NCBI GenBank assembly: GCA_903932865.1
Contig: CAIZHQ010000001.1
Span: 53,626 to 117,625 of the forward strand
Direction: 5' to 3'
Length of the DNA stretch: 64,000 nucleotides
DNA from: an uncultured Burkholderiales bacterium
GTDB taxonomy: Bacteria > Pseudomonadota > Gammaproteobacteria > Burkholderiales > Burkholderiaceae_C
A model generated the notes under the pieces. It saw nothing but the letters and a program-made list of their open reading frames with translations, made no database searches and had not been told where the DNA came from. A program made the translations under genes and the position numbers. Positions 18,703 through 25,964 of the stretch are shown one piece after another. How positions within the stretch are numbered: the first letter of the stretch is position 1; every line of letters begins with the position of its first letter.

Positions 18703-19310
18703 AAACACATATCCCCTCAACCCCATCGAACACTTCCATTCGAAGCCGGTGTTTTTGGTTGCGTCTGCAAGCCAAGGCTCTTTTGGTCGTGGGCATGCGC
18801 GGCAAAGCCCACGCGGTGTTTCAAGACATCCTCAAGATCCATCCCCAAGATGTCTTGGCCCTCAACAGCTTGGGTTTCAAAGAGTTGAACGATCGGCGCT
18901 TGATCCAGGCTTTGGGGTTTTTTGAACGCGCCTTGTTGCTCACTCCAACCCTCGCCAACGCCCACTTCAATGTGGGTTTTGTCTGCGAAGAATTGGGGCG
19001 CAGCCAAGATGCAGAGCTGGCGTTCAAAAAAGCCATTGAAATCGACGAAAAAATGGACCGTGCCTGGTACGGCCTGGGTTTGGTGCTGGTGCGTCAACAG
19101 CGGTTTGCCGAATCTTTGGTGGCTTTTAAGCGCAACACCGAATTGCAATCCATGAGCCCTTACGCCTGGTACCAAATGGCCCGTGTGCACATGGAGATGC
19201 ATGAACCCGAAAAAGCGCTGGAGGTGATGCGCCACCTGAATGGTTTCGAACCCAAAGTCGCCGCCCAATTGGAGCGAGAAACAGGCCTGAAATTAGTCAA
19301 AGCCGCTTAA
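18693..19310 (+). CDS. Tetratricopeptide-repeat protein
   Basis: 205 residues. After a basic N-terminus (LRLQAKALLVVGMRGKAHAVFQ), four consecutive TPR-like units follow, for example VLALNSLGFKELNDRRLIQA, ANAHFNVGFVCEELGRSQDA and DRAWYGLGLVLVRQQRFAES. TPR arrays mediate protein-protein contacts; no enzymatic motif is present. It overlaps the upstream small membrane protein gene, so the pair may form a membrane-associated complex. It ends 82 bp before the DUF4212/SSS operon. Confidence 0.8.
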   Translation: MSVKTHIPSTPSNTSIRSRCFWLRLQAKALLVVGMRGKAHAVFQDILKIHPQDVLALNSLGFKELNDRRLIQALGFFERALLLTPTLANAHFNVGFVCEELGRSQDAELAFKKAIEIDEKMDRAWYGLGLVLVRQQRFAESLVAFKRNTELQSMSPYAWYQMARVHMEMHEPEKALEVMRHLNGFEPKVAAQLERETGLKLVKAA

Positions 19311-19318
19311 TGCCAGCG

Positions 19319-19336
19319 CACCCCACATATGGGGTG
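19319..19336. repeat. Short perfect palindrome upstream of the symporter operon
   Basis: CACCCCA-CATA-TGGGGTG, 7 bp arms with a 4 nt centre, 9 bp after the TPR gene stop and 56 bp before the DUF4212 start. It has no T-run, so an operator is as likely as a terminator. Confidence 0.4.
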
Positions 19337-19392
19337 AATTCATTGAAGAGTGACAGTCGGTAGTTTGGTTTTTCAACAAGAAGGAGATGAAG

Positions 19393-19656
19393 ATGCAGCT
19401 CACTGCAAGGCACCAGGAATACTGGGGCAAAAACTTAAGGATCACGGGGCTTTTGCTGGCCCTGTGGTTCTTTGTGACGTTCGTGCTTTTGTACTTTTCG
19501 CGCGATTTAACATTCAGCTTTTTTGGCTGGCCCTTTTCCTTTTGGGTCGCCGCCCAAGGCGCTTTGATCGTGTATTGCCTGATCATTTGGTATTACGCAC
19601 GCTACATGAACAAGCTTGACAAGGAATATGGCGTGGCAGAAGGAGAAGAGTCATGA
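19393..19656 (+). CDS. DUF4212 protein, small subunit of sodium/solute symporter
   Basis: 87 residues with two transmembrane helices and the DUF4212 core (LRITGLLLALWFFVTFVLLY, FGWPFSFWVAAQGALIVY). The Shine-Dalgarno AAGGAG at 19381-19386 sits 6 bp before the ATG at 19393 but directly abuts the ATG at 19387, so 19393 is the better start. It overlaps the large symporter subunit by 4 bp (ATGA), which indicates translational coupling and a two-subunit carrier. Confidence 0.9.
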   Translation: MQLTARHQEYWGKNLRITGLLLALWFFVTFVLLYFSRDLTFSFFGWPFSFWVAAQGALIVYCLIIWYYARYMNKLDKEYGVAEGEES

Positions 19657-21767
19657 GCGTATTTGACGGAGTGGGGCAAACCCAAAGCCAGTTTCAGAAG
19701 TCTCTGAACAAAGTCTTCCTTTTCTACGGCGGTGGCTTTGCGGCCTTCGTCATCGTGCTCGGCGTCCTCGAGCAAATGGGCATGCCCAAAGAGTACATCG
19801 GCTACGCCTTCTTGGCAGCCACCGTGCTCTTGTACGGCGGCATTGGTGTGATCAGTCGCACCAACGATGCGGCCGAATACTATGTGGCCGGGCGCCGCGT
19901 GCCAGCGATTTACAACGGCATGGCCACCGGCTCTGACTGGATGTCGGCGGCTTCGTTCATCGGCATGGCCGGTACGCTCTACCTCACCGGTTACGGCGGT
20001 TTGGCCTTCATTTTGGGCTGGACAGGTGGTTACTGTTTGGTGGCTTTGTTCCTGGCGCCTTACCTGCGCAAGTTTGGCCAGTTCACCATCCCTGACTTTT
20101 TGGGCGCACGTTACGGCGGCAACATGGCACGTCTGATTGGCGTGTTTGCCGCCATCTTGGTGTCCTTCGTGTACGTGGTGGCGCAGATCTTCGGCGTGGG
20201 CTTGATCACCGCCCGCCTGACGGGTCTGTCCTTCGACGTTGGCGTGTATGTCGGTTTGGCCGGTATCTTGGTGTGCTCGTTCTTGGGCGGTATGCGCGCT
20301 GTGACCTGGACCCAGGTGGCGCAGTACCTGATCCTGATCGTGGCTTACATGATCCCCGTGGTTTGGTTGTCAGTGAAACACACCAGCAATCCCGTGCCTC
20401 AGATCTCTTATGGCTATCTGCTTGAAAAAGTCACAGCCAAAGAAGAGCAACTGCTGAAAGACCCGAAAGAACTCGAAGTTCGCGGCATCTTCAAAGCACG
20501 TGCCGATGCAGCCGCTGAAAAGCTGAAAGATGTGCCAGCAGCCATGGCCGCTGACAAAGAAGCCGCCACCAAAAAGCTGGACGAACTGAAGACCGCCAAC
20601 GCACCGGCAGCTGACATCCAGGCCGCTGAAAAGGCTTTGGCTGGTTTGCCCAAAGATGAAGCGGCTGCCAAAGCGGCCTACACCGCTGCACGCGCTGCCA
20701 ATGCACCCCGTGCCAACCCACCCCTGCGCCATGCTGAGCCCTTCCCAGGCAAAGACGATGCAGCCCGGGATGTGGCCCGTAAGAACTTCTTGGCCCTGGT
20801 CTTCTGCTTGATGATCGGTACGGCTGCTTTGCCGCACATCCTGATGCGCTTTTACACCGTGCCTTCGGTGCGAGAAGCGCGTGAGTCGGTGGCTTGGTCG
20901 CTGTTCTTCATTTCGCTGCTGTACTTCACGGCGCCTGCTTTGGCGGTGCTGGTCAAGTTCGACATCTACACCCTGTTGGTCGGCACACCTTTTGACCAGT
21001 TGCCCGGATGGATTGCACGCTGGAACGTGGTCGACCCCACGCTGATGGCGGTGTCGGACATCAACAAAGATGGCATTTTGCAGTTGGCAGAAATCCGATT
21101 GGGTGGTGACATCATCGTGTTGGCCACGCCTGAAATCGGCGGCTTGCCGTTCGTGATTTCTGGTTTGGTGGCAGCGGGTGGTTTGGCTGCGGCCTTGTCC
21201 ACAGCCGATGGCTTGTTGCTGACCATTGCCAACGCCTTGTCGCACGACGTGTACTACAAAGTGATTGACCCCAACGCCTCGGCCAGCCGTCGCGTAGCGC
21301 TGTCCAAAGCCATTTTGGTGTTCGTCGCCTTGGCGGCCGCCTATGTCGCATCGCTGCGCATGGCGGACATTTTGTTCCTCGTGTCTGCGGCCTTCTCGTT
21401 CGCTGCGGCAGCCTTCTTCCCTGCGTTGACCCTGGGCATCTTCTGGAAGCGTGCCAACAAATGGGGTGCTTCGCTGGGCATGGTGGCCGGCTTGGGTATC
21501 TCGTTCTACTACATGACCAAGACCCATCCTTGGATGTACGGCCTGTTCCACAATGGTTCGCTGACCCCTGAAATCCTGAAGGCCAACACCTGGTGGGACA
21601 TTGCCCCCATCTCGGCCGGTATCTTCGGTGTGCCAGTTGGCTTCGCAGTGATCATCATTGTGTCGCTGCTAACCAAAGCACCGGACCAAGAAGTTCAGGA
21701 CATGGTCGAGAACGTCCGCTTCCCGAGCTTCGACGGCACCACTTCACAAGGGTCTGCTGCTCACTAA
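19653..21767 (+). CDS. SSS-family sodium/solute (acetate-type) symporter with inserted domain and EF-hand-like loop
   Basis: 704 residues of the ActP/VC_2705-like group: GGGFAAFVIVLGVLEQMG, NDAAEYYVAGRRVPAIYNG, SDWMSAASFIGMAGTLY and FTIPDFLGARYGG. Likely moves acetate or another short carboxylate with Na+. Two oddities: an Ala/Lys/Glu-rich helical insertion at about residues 242-370, and DINKDGILQLAE at residues 469-480, which fits a canonical EF-hand Ca2+ loop (acidic or Asn at positions 1, 3, 5, Gly at 6, Glu at 12). The first ATG overlaps the DUF4212 stop. A strong terminator follows at 21816. Confidence 0.9.
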   Translation: MSVFDGVGQTQSQFQKSLNKVFLFYGGGFAAFVIVLGVLEQMGMPKEYIGYAFLAATVLLYGGIGVISRTNDAAEYYVAGRRVPAIYNGMATGSDWMSAASFIGMAGTLYLTGYGGLAFILGWTGGYCLVALFLAPYLRKFGQFTIPDFLGARYGGNMARLIGVFAAILVSFVYVVAQIFGVGLITARLTGLSFDVGVYVGLAGILVCSFLGGMRAVTWTQVAQYLILIVAYMIPVVWLSVKHTSNPVPQISYGYLLEKVTAKEEQLLKDPKELEVRGIFKARADAAAEKLKDVPAAMAADKEAATKKLDELKTANAPAADIQAAEKALAGLPKDEAAAKAAYTAARAANAPRANPPLRHAEPFPGKDDAARDVARKNFLALVFCLMIGTAALPHILMRFYTVPSVREARESVAWSLFFISLLYFTAPALAVLVKFDIYTLLVGTPFDQLPGWIARWNVVDPTLMAVSDINKDGILQLAEIRLGGDIIVLATPEIGGLPFVISGLVAAGGLAAALSTADGLLLTIANALSHDVYYKVIDPNASASRRVALSKAILVFVALAAAYVASLRMADILFLVSAAFSFAAAAFFPALTLGIFWKRANKWGASLGMVAGLGISFYYMTKTHPWMYGLFHNGSLTPEILKANTWWDIAPISAGIFGVPVGFAVIIIVSLLTKAPDQEVQDMVENVRFPSFDGTTSQGSAAH

Positions 21768-21815
21768 ATGGTCGATGTTGGCAAGACCTGTCTTGCCCAT
21801 CTGAGCCTTTCCAAT

Positions 21816-21850
21816 AAAAACCCCGATCGCGTCATGCGATCGGGGTTTTT
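21816..21850. terminator. Bidirectional rho-independent terminator
   Basis: A 15 bp perfect stem (AAAAACCCCGATCGC / GCGATCGGGGTTTTT) with loop GTCAT, between the convergent symporter and isomerase genes. The A and T runs on both sides would terminate both transcripts. Confidence 0.93.
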
Positions 21851-21870
21851 TAATTGGCGCGGAGGTCAGC

Positions 21871-22509
21871 TCATGCGCGCTTGACACCCACCCCGCACTG
21901 CGATGGGGCCTGCCAGTCGGGGCCGTCAAACCAGGCATCGCCCTGCAAGTAAGCGCGCAGCATGGGCAAGGCGTCTTGCCCCCAAAACAATTTGTCATCG
22001 ACCCAGAAGCTGGGCACGCCAAACACGCCCAGCGCCAGCGCTTCGTCGGTGTGTGCCTGCAAGGCCTGCTTGACCTCGGTGCTGGCCGCGCCCCTGGCGG
22101 GCCTGAGGTGGGCCGCTAACTGCGCCAGGCGCTGTGGGTCGGCAGCATCCTCGCCTGTGCACCAGACATGGCGAAACACCTGCTCGCACACGTAGCGGTT
22201 GGGCTGACCATCGGCATCGCATGCGGTGGCCAGTCGCAGCAAGCCCAGGGGGTTGAAGGGGTGCAAGGCCGGCAACTGCAAAAGTGTGCCCTGCTGCCTT
22301 GCCTGCCACAACACTTGTCGATACGTCCAGTCGCGCTTGGCCGGAATTTCTGCCGGCCCGAGCTGCCCGTGGTGCTTGAGCATGGCGGCAAACAGCACCG
22401 GCTTGTGCACCACCCGGTGGCTGAGTCCCTGCAAGGCGCGGGGCAAGGCGTCGAAGGCCAGCCAGGCATAGGGCGAAATAAAGTCAAGGTAAAAGTGGAT
22501 GGTTTTCAA
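21871..22509 (-). CDS. 2-hydroxychromene-2-carboxylate isomerase family (DsbA-fold) protein
   Basis: 212 residues of the thioredoxin-fold, GST-kappa-like HCCA isomerase family: HFYLDFISPYAWLAFDALP (Ser at the glutathione site), FNPLGLLRLA and a C-terminal GVFGVPSFWVDDKLFWGQD. In naphthalene catabolism the family isomerises 2-hydroxychromene-2-carboxylate using glutathione, but no aromatic-degradation genes lie nearby, so the physiological substrate is open. The start is a TTG at 22509 with AGGAG 6 bp upstream. Confidence 0.87.
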   Translation of the reverse strand: MKTIHFYLDFISPYAWLAFDALPRALQGLSHRVVHKPVLFAAMLKHHGQLGPAEIPAKRDWTYRQVLWQARQQGTLLQLPALHPFNPLGLLRLATACDADGQPNRYVCEQVFRHVWCTGEDAADPQRLAQLAAHLRPARGAASTEVKQALQAHTDEALALGVFGVPSFWVDDKLFWGQDALPMLRAYLQGDAWFDGPDWQAPSQCGVGVKRA

Positions 22510-22658
22510 GGCTATCTCCTGATCTGGGGGCCGCGCAAGGGAAAGTCTATAGGGTCAACACCAACTTGCGCTTTTGGACCACTGCGGCACATGATTTTGT
22601 CACCCCAACCCTTGCCGGTTGTGGCATTCCACCACCCCATCACACAGAGGAGGCAAGC

Positions 22659-23114
22659 ATGTACAAACACATCATCTTGGCTTATGACGGTTCCATCACT
22701 GGGCAAAAGGCCTTGCTCGAACTCGAGGAGCTGGCGCATTGGGGCCAGCCTCGCCTGACCCTGGTGGCGGTGGCGCCCAACCCGCTGGATGTGGGTTCCA
22801 TGGAGATGGGCTATTACACCTCGGCCAACGACGGGCCGCTGGAAGAAGCCCTGGCAGAGCAACTGGCCCAAGGCGTGCACACCCTGAAAGCCATGGGTTA
22901 CATGGTCCAAGGCGAGGTGCTCAAGGGCGAAGTGATCCGCGAGCTGTCGGGTTTTGCCGAACGCGTGGGGGCCGACCTGATCGTGGTCGGTCACAAGCAC
23001 GAGCCCAACCTGCTGCGCCGTTGGTGGAGCGGCTCGACCGCCAAATCGCTGGTGGAAGAATCACCCTGCAATGTCTTGATTGTGGTGGACCGAAGCCAGG
23101 CAGAGGCACCCTGA
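22659..23114 (+). CDS. Universal stress protein, UspA family
   Basis: 151 residues, a single Usp domain: KHIILAYDGSITGQKALLEL at the N-terminus and DLIVVGHKHEP ... SGSTAKSLVEESPCNVLIV at the C-terminus. The ATP-binding GxxG motif is altered (GHKH), though GST is kept, so nucleotide binding is uncertain. I chose the ATG at 22659 because AGAGGAGG lies 5-8 bp upstream. It is divergent from the isomerase across a 149 bp gap in which I see no further structure. A 6 bp stem with TTCGT loop (23127-23143) follows. Confidence 0.9.
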   Translation: MYKHIILAYDGSITGQKALLELEELAHWGQPRLTLVAVAPNPLDVGSMEMGYYTSANDGPLEEALAEQLAQGVHTLKAMGYMVQGEVLKGEVIRELSGFAERVGADLIVVGHKHEPNLLRRWWSGSTAKSLVEESPCNVLIVVDRSQAEAP

Positions 23115-23126
23115 GGACGGCCCAAG

Positions 23127-23143
23127 CGCCCATTCGTTGGGCG
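23127..23143. terminator. Weak hairpin between convergent genes
   Basis: CGCCCA pairs with TGGGCG around TTCGT, 13 bp after the UspA stop. There is no T-tract, so it is at best a rho-assisted terminator. Confidence 0.3.
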
Positions 23144-23173
23144 AGTGAACGCATTTTCCGGTTTTGCTCGCGT

Positions 23174-23413
23174 TCAGATCGCCCCGCTCACACCCGTCAG
23201 GCGCTGCTGAATGCGCTGCCAGACCTGGCGCTTGGCCTCATCCGACATGCGGCTCCAAACACCGATTTCTTCAAGACTGCGCCAACACCCTGCGCACATG
23301 TCAGTCTGCGGGTCCATGACGCACACCGACAGACAAGGCGAAGGCACATGGGGCTGGGGCTGGTTCAGCACCTGCGCGGCACGCTGGGCCAACTGCGTGC
23401 TGCGCGCACTCAT
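23174..23413 (-). CDS. DUF1289 small Cys-rich protein
   Basis: 79 residues. The DUF1289 pattern is clear: PSPCLSVCVMDPQTDMCAGC followed by WRSLEEIGVWSRMSDEAKR. The four conserved Cys suggest metal or Fe-S binding, which is unproven. The start codon overlaps the stop of the YbaK-family gene upstream by 4 bp, so the two are translated together. Confidence 0.88.
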   Translation of the reverse strand: MSARSTQLAQRAAQVLNQPQPHVPSPCLSVCVMDPQTDMCAGCWRSLEEIGVWSRMSDEAKRQVWQRIQQRLTGVSGAI

Positions 23414-23964
23414 GGGGCCGCCTTGGGTAAGGGCGGCAGCACAGGACTCGGCTGCGCCGTGTCATGGCAGCTGCCCTGGGTCACATCGGCAGGACTGGCC
23501 TGGGTCAAATCGGGCAAATCCTGTGGCCGCAAGCGAAACACGCCGTGGGGATGCCCGGCAGCGGCCCAGACTTCTTCGAAGCGCCACAGGTCCTGGTCGA
23601 GCAAGGTCACCGGGGGATTCAGGTGCGCCACGGGGGACACGCCGCCAATCGTGAAGCCCGTGTGGGCCTTGACGAAATCGGCATCGGCACGACCGATCTT
23701 GCCCACCAGGGCGGCGACTTTTTTCTCGTCCACGCGCCGGTCACCCGAGGTGACCACCAGCACCGCCACGCCGTCTTCCTTGCGCTTGAAAATCACGCTC
23801 TTGGCGATCTGCCCCAGTTGCACACCCAGGCCATCGGCGGCCTCTTGCGCGGTGCGGGCTGCGCCATCCAGCATGACCGGGGCGTGGGGGTGGTGGGCGT
23901 CTTGCAAAGCCCTCGCCACGCGTTGCACCCCTTCGGGCAGCACATGAAGTTCTGCACCGCACAT
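23410..23964 (-). CDS. YbaK/ProX-family aminoacyl-tRNA deacylase
   Basis: 184 residues. The YbaK/EbsC fold is recognisable: TAQEAADGLGVQLGQIAKSVIFK with the conserved Lys, LVVTSGDRRVDEKKVAALVG, and GFTIGGVSPVAHL, the family's Gly-rich loop. Members hydrolyse mischarged tRNAs such as Cys- or Ala-tRNA(Pro) in trans. The C-terminal ~30 residues are Pro-rich and non-conserved. It sits 3 bp downstream of the HMG-CoA lyase gene and overlaps the DUF1289 gene, at the end of the liu operon. Confidence 0.85.
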   Translation of the reverse strand: MCGAELHVLPEGVQRVARALQDAHHPHAPVMLDGAARTAQEAADGLGVQLGQIAKSVIFKRKEDGVAVLVVTSGDRRVDEKKVAALVGKIGRADADFVKAHTGFTIGGVSPVAHLNPPVTLLDQDLWRFEEVWAAAGHPHGVFRLRPQDLPDLTQASPADVTQGSCHDTAQPSPVLPPLPKAAP

Positions 23965-23967
23965 GGC

Positions 23968-24876
23968 TCAGCCCGCCCGCTTGTTGAGGATGGCTTTGGC
24001 CACATTCGAGTTGGGCTGACGGCCCAAAAAGTCACTGATGAACGCGCCGGCATCGACCAGTTTGTCCAGGTCAATGCCGGTGGAAATGCCCATGCCGTTG
24101 AGCATGTACACCACGTCTTCGGTCGCCACGTTGCCCGTGGCCCCCTTGGCGTAAGGGCAACCGCCCAGACCGGCCACAGACGATTGGAAGTTCCACACCC
24201 CCATTTGCAGCGCCGCCAGCGTGTTGGCCAAAGCCTGGCCGTAGGTGTCGTGAAAATGACCGCAGATGTGGTCGATGTCGAAATGCTTTTGCGTGGCTTC
24301 AATGGCTTTTTGCACCTTGAGCGGCGTGCCCGTGCCAATGGTGTCGGCCACGTCCACGCGCTGCACGCCGATCTGCTTCATCAAACTGGCCAGATGGGCC
24401 ACGCTGGCCGCAGGCACATCGCCCTCATAAGGGCAGCCGACGGAACAACTCATCGCACCCCGCACTGCCATGCCCGCCGCCAACGCCGCTTGCACCACGG
24501 GCGCAAAGCGTTCCATGCTTTCTTCGATCGAGCAGTTGATGTTCTTCTGGCTGAACGCTTGGCTGGCCGCGCCAAACACCACGATCTCATCCGGGCACGA
24601 AGCCACCGCCGCCTGGAAACCCACCATGTTGGGCGTCAGCACCGAGTAAAGCACCCCCGCTTGACGCTGAATGCCGGCCATCACTTCGGCGTTGTCGGCC
24701 ATCTGCGGCACCCACTTGGGGCTGACAAAACTGGTGACCTCGATCTCGGTCAGGCCTGCGGCCTGCAAGCGGTGCACCAGTTCGATCTTGACCGCCGTGG
24801 GCACAGGCTGCTTTTCGTTTTGCAGGCCGTCGCGGGGGCCGACGTCGATGAGTTGAACGCGGGGAGGAATAATCAT
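23968..24876 (-). CDS. mvaB: Hydroxymethylglutaryl-CoA lyase
   Basis: 302 residues, a TIM-barrel enzyme cleaving HMG-CoA into acetoacetate and acetyl-CoA, the last step of leucine degradation. Diagnostic motifs are VQLIDVGPRDGLQNE (substrate and metal) and the signature GLGGCPYAKGATGNVATED with the catalytic Cys. I chose the ATG at 24876 because the family N-terminus MIIPPRVQLIDVG begins there with GAGG upstream; in-frame sequence further upstream overlaps the ghrA-like gene. Part of the minus-strand liu operon. Confidence 0.95.
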   Translation of the reverse strand: MIIPPRVQLIDVGPRDGLQNEKQPVPTAVKIELVHRLQAAGLTEIEVTSFVSPKWVPQMADNAEVMAGIQRQAGVLYSVLTPNMVGFQAAVASCPDEIVVFGAASQAFSQKNINCSIEESMERFAPVVQAALAAGMAVRGAMSCSVGCPYEGDVPAASVAHLASLMKQIGVQRVDVADTIGTGTPLKVQKAIEATQKHFDIDHICGHFHDTYGQALANTLAALQMGVWNFQSSVAGLGGCPYAKGATGNVATEDVVYMLNGMGISTGIDLDKLVDAGAFISDFLGRQPNSNVAKAILNKRAG

Positions 24877-24892
24877 GGGGTTCTTTGGATGT

Positions 24893-25813
24893 TCAATAGC
24901 CGCGCTGGTGATCCACCACGCCGTTGATCGGCTCGCCGCGCTGCAAAGCCTGGATTTTGCCCACGATTTGCGCGATGCTTTCTTCGCGCAAAGTGCGCGC
25001 CGAGGTGTGGGGCGTGACGGTGATTTTCGGGTGCTGCCAAAACACATGGCCTGCGGGCAGCGGCTCGGTGCGGAACACATCCAGTGTGGCCCCCGACAGG
25101 TGGCCGCTGTCGATGAGGGCGAGCAGGTCCTCGTCGACCAAATGCTTGCCCCTGGCCACGTTGATCACGTAGCCGCCTTGTTGCAGTTGCGACAAAGTGC
25201 TCTGGTTCAGGATGTTTTCGGTCTCAGGCGTGAGCGGCATCAGGTTGACCAGCACCCGCGTGGCGGCCAAAAATTCGGGCAGGCCTTGTGACCCATGGAA
25301 GCATCGAATGCCAGGCAGGTCTTTGGGGCTGCGGCTGTAACCGTTGACCGGGAACTCAAACACCTGCAAGGCCTTGGCGACGCGCTCGCCCAACACACCC
25401 AAGCCCATCACACCCACGGCAAAGTCGGCTCGGCTTTGTGGTTTGCGGTAAGACCAACGTCCGGCTTTTACATCGACCTCATAAGCGTCCAGCTCCCGAA
25501 AATGCCGGATCACCGCATGGCACACGAACTCGGCCATCTGCACCGACATGCCCGCATCGTCCAGACGCACGACCTTCAGGCTGGGTGGCAGCTTCAACTG
25601 CAGCAGGGCGTCCACGCCTGCGCCGATGTTGAACAGGCCCTGCAGGCCCGACTGCTCGTCGATGAACTGCTGGGGCGGCGCCCAAACGATGGCATGGTCA
25701 GCTTTGGGGGCACCCGGGGCCCACGCGAACACCTCGGCCGCAGGGAAGGCTTGTTGAACAGCTTGGACCCAAGGCTCAGGGGGCAGGCTGGCAAAGCAGA
25801 TGGTGATTTTCAT
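24893..25813 (-). CDS. D-2-hydroxyacid dehydrogenase, GhrA (glyoxylate/hydroxypyruvate reductase A) family
   Basis: 306 residues. NAD(P)-binding VGVMGLGVLGERVAKALQ, the catalytic-region motifs NLMPLTPETENILN, VINVARGKHLVDEDLLALID, and the C-terminal ITVTPHTSA with the conserved His. It reduces glyoxylate, hydroxypyruvate or a related 2-oxoacid. It lies between the two liu genes mccA-like and mvaB with short gaps, so in this operon it may act on a branched 2-oxoacid or its analogue, which is inference. Confidence 0.88.
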   Translation of the reverse strand: MKITICFASLPPEPWVQAVQQAFPAAEVFAWAPGAPKADHAIVWAPPQQFIDEQSGLQGLFNIGAGVDALLQLKLPPSLKVVRLDDAGMSVQMAEFVCHAVIRHFRELDAYEVDVKAGRWSYRKPQSRADFAVGVMGLGVLGERVAKALQVFEFPVNGYSRSPKDLPGIRCFHGSQGLPEFLAATRVLVNLMPLTPETENILNQSTLSQLQQGGYVINVARGKHLVDEDLLALIDSGHLSGATLDVFRTEPLPAGHVFWQHPKITVTPHTSARTLREESIAQIVGKIQALQRGEPINGVVDHQRGY

Positions 25814-25964
25814 GGGGTGATTTTGTCAGCAAGCCCATGTGCGCGCTGTCGCACCGGCGAACACGGCGGCTTGATTGCCTTTTTGCAGGTCGGTGGCTTG
25901 AGCCCCAACATGCCGCCGCGGCAGACTCTGCAGCGCCGGCGCGAAAGCGACGGCCTGCAAGAAC

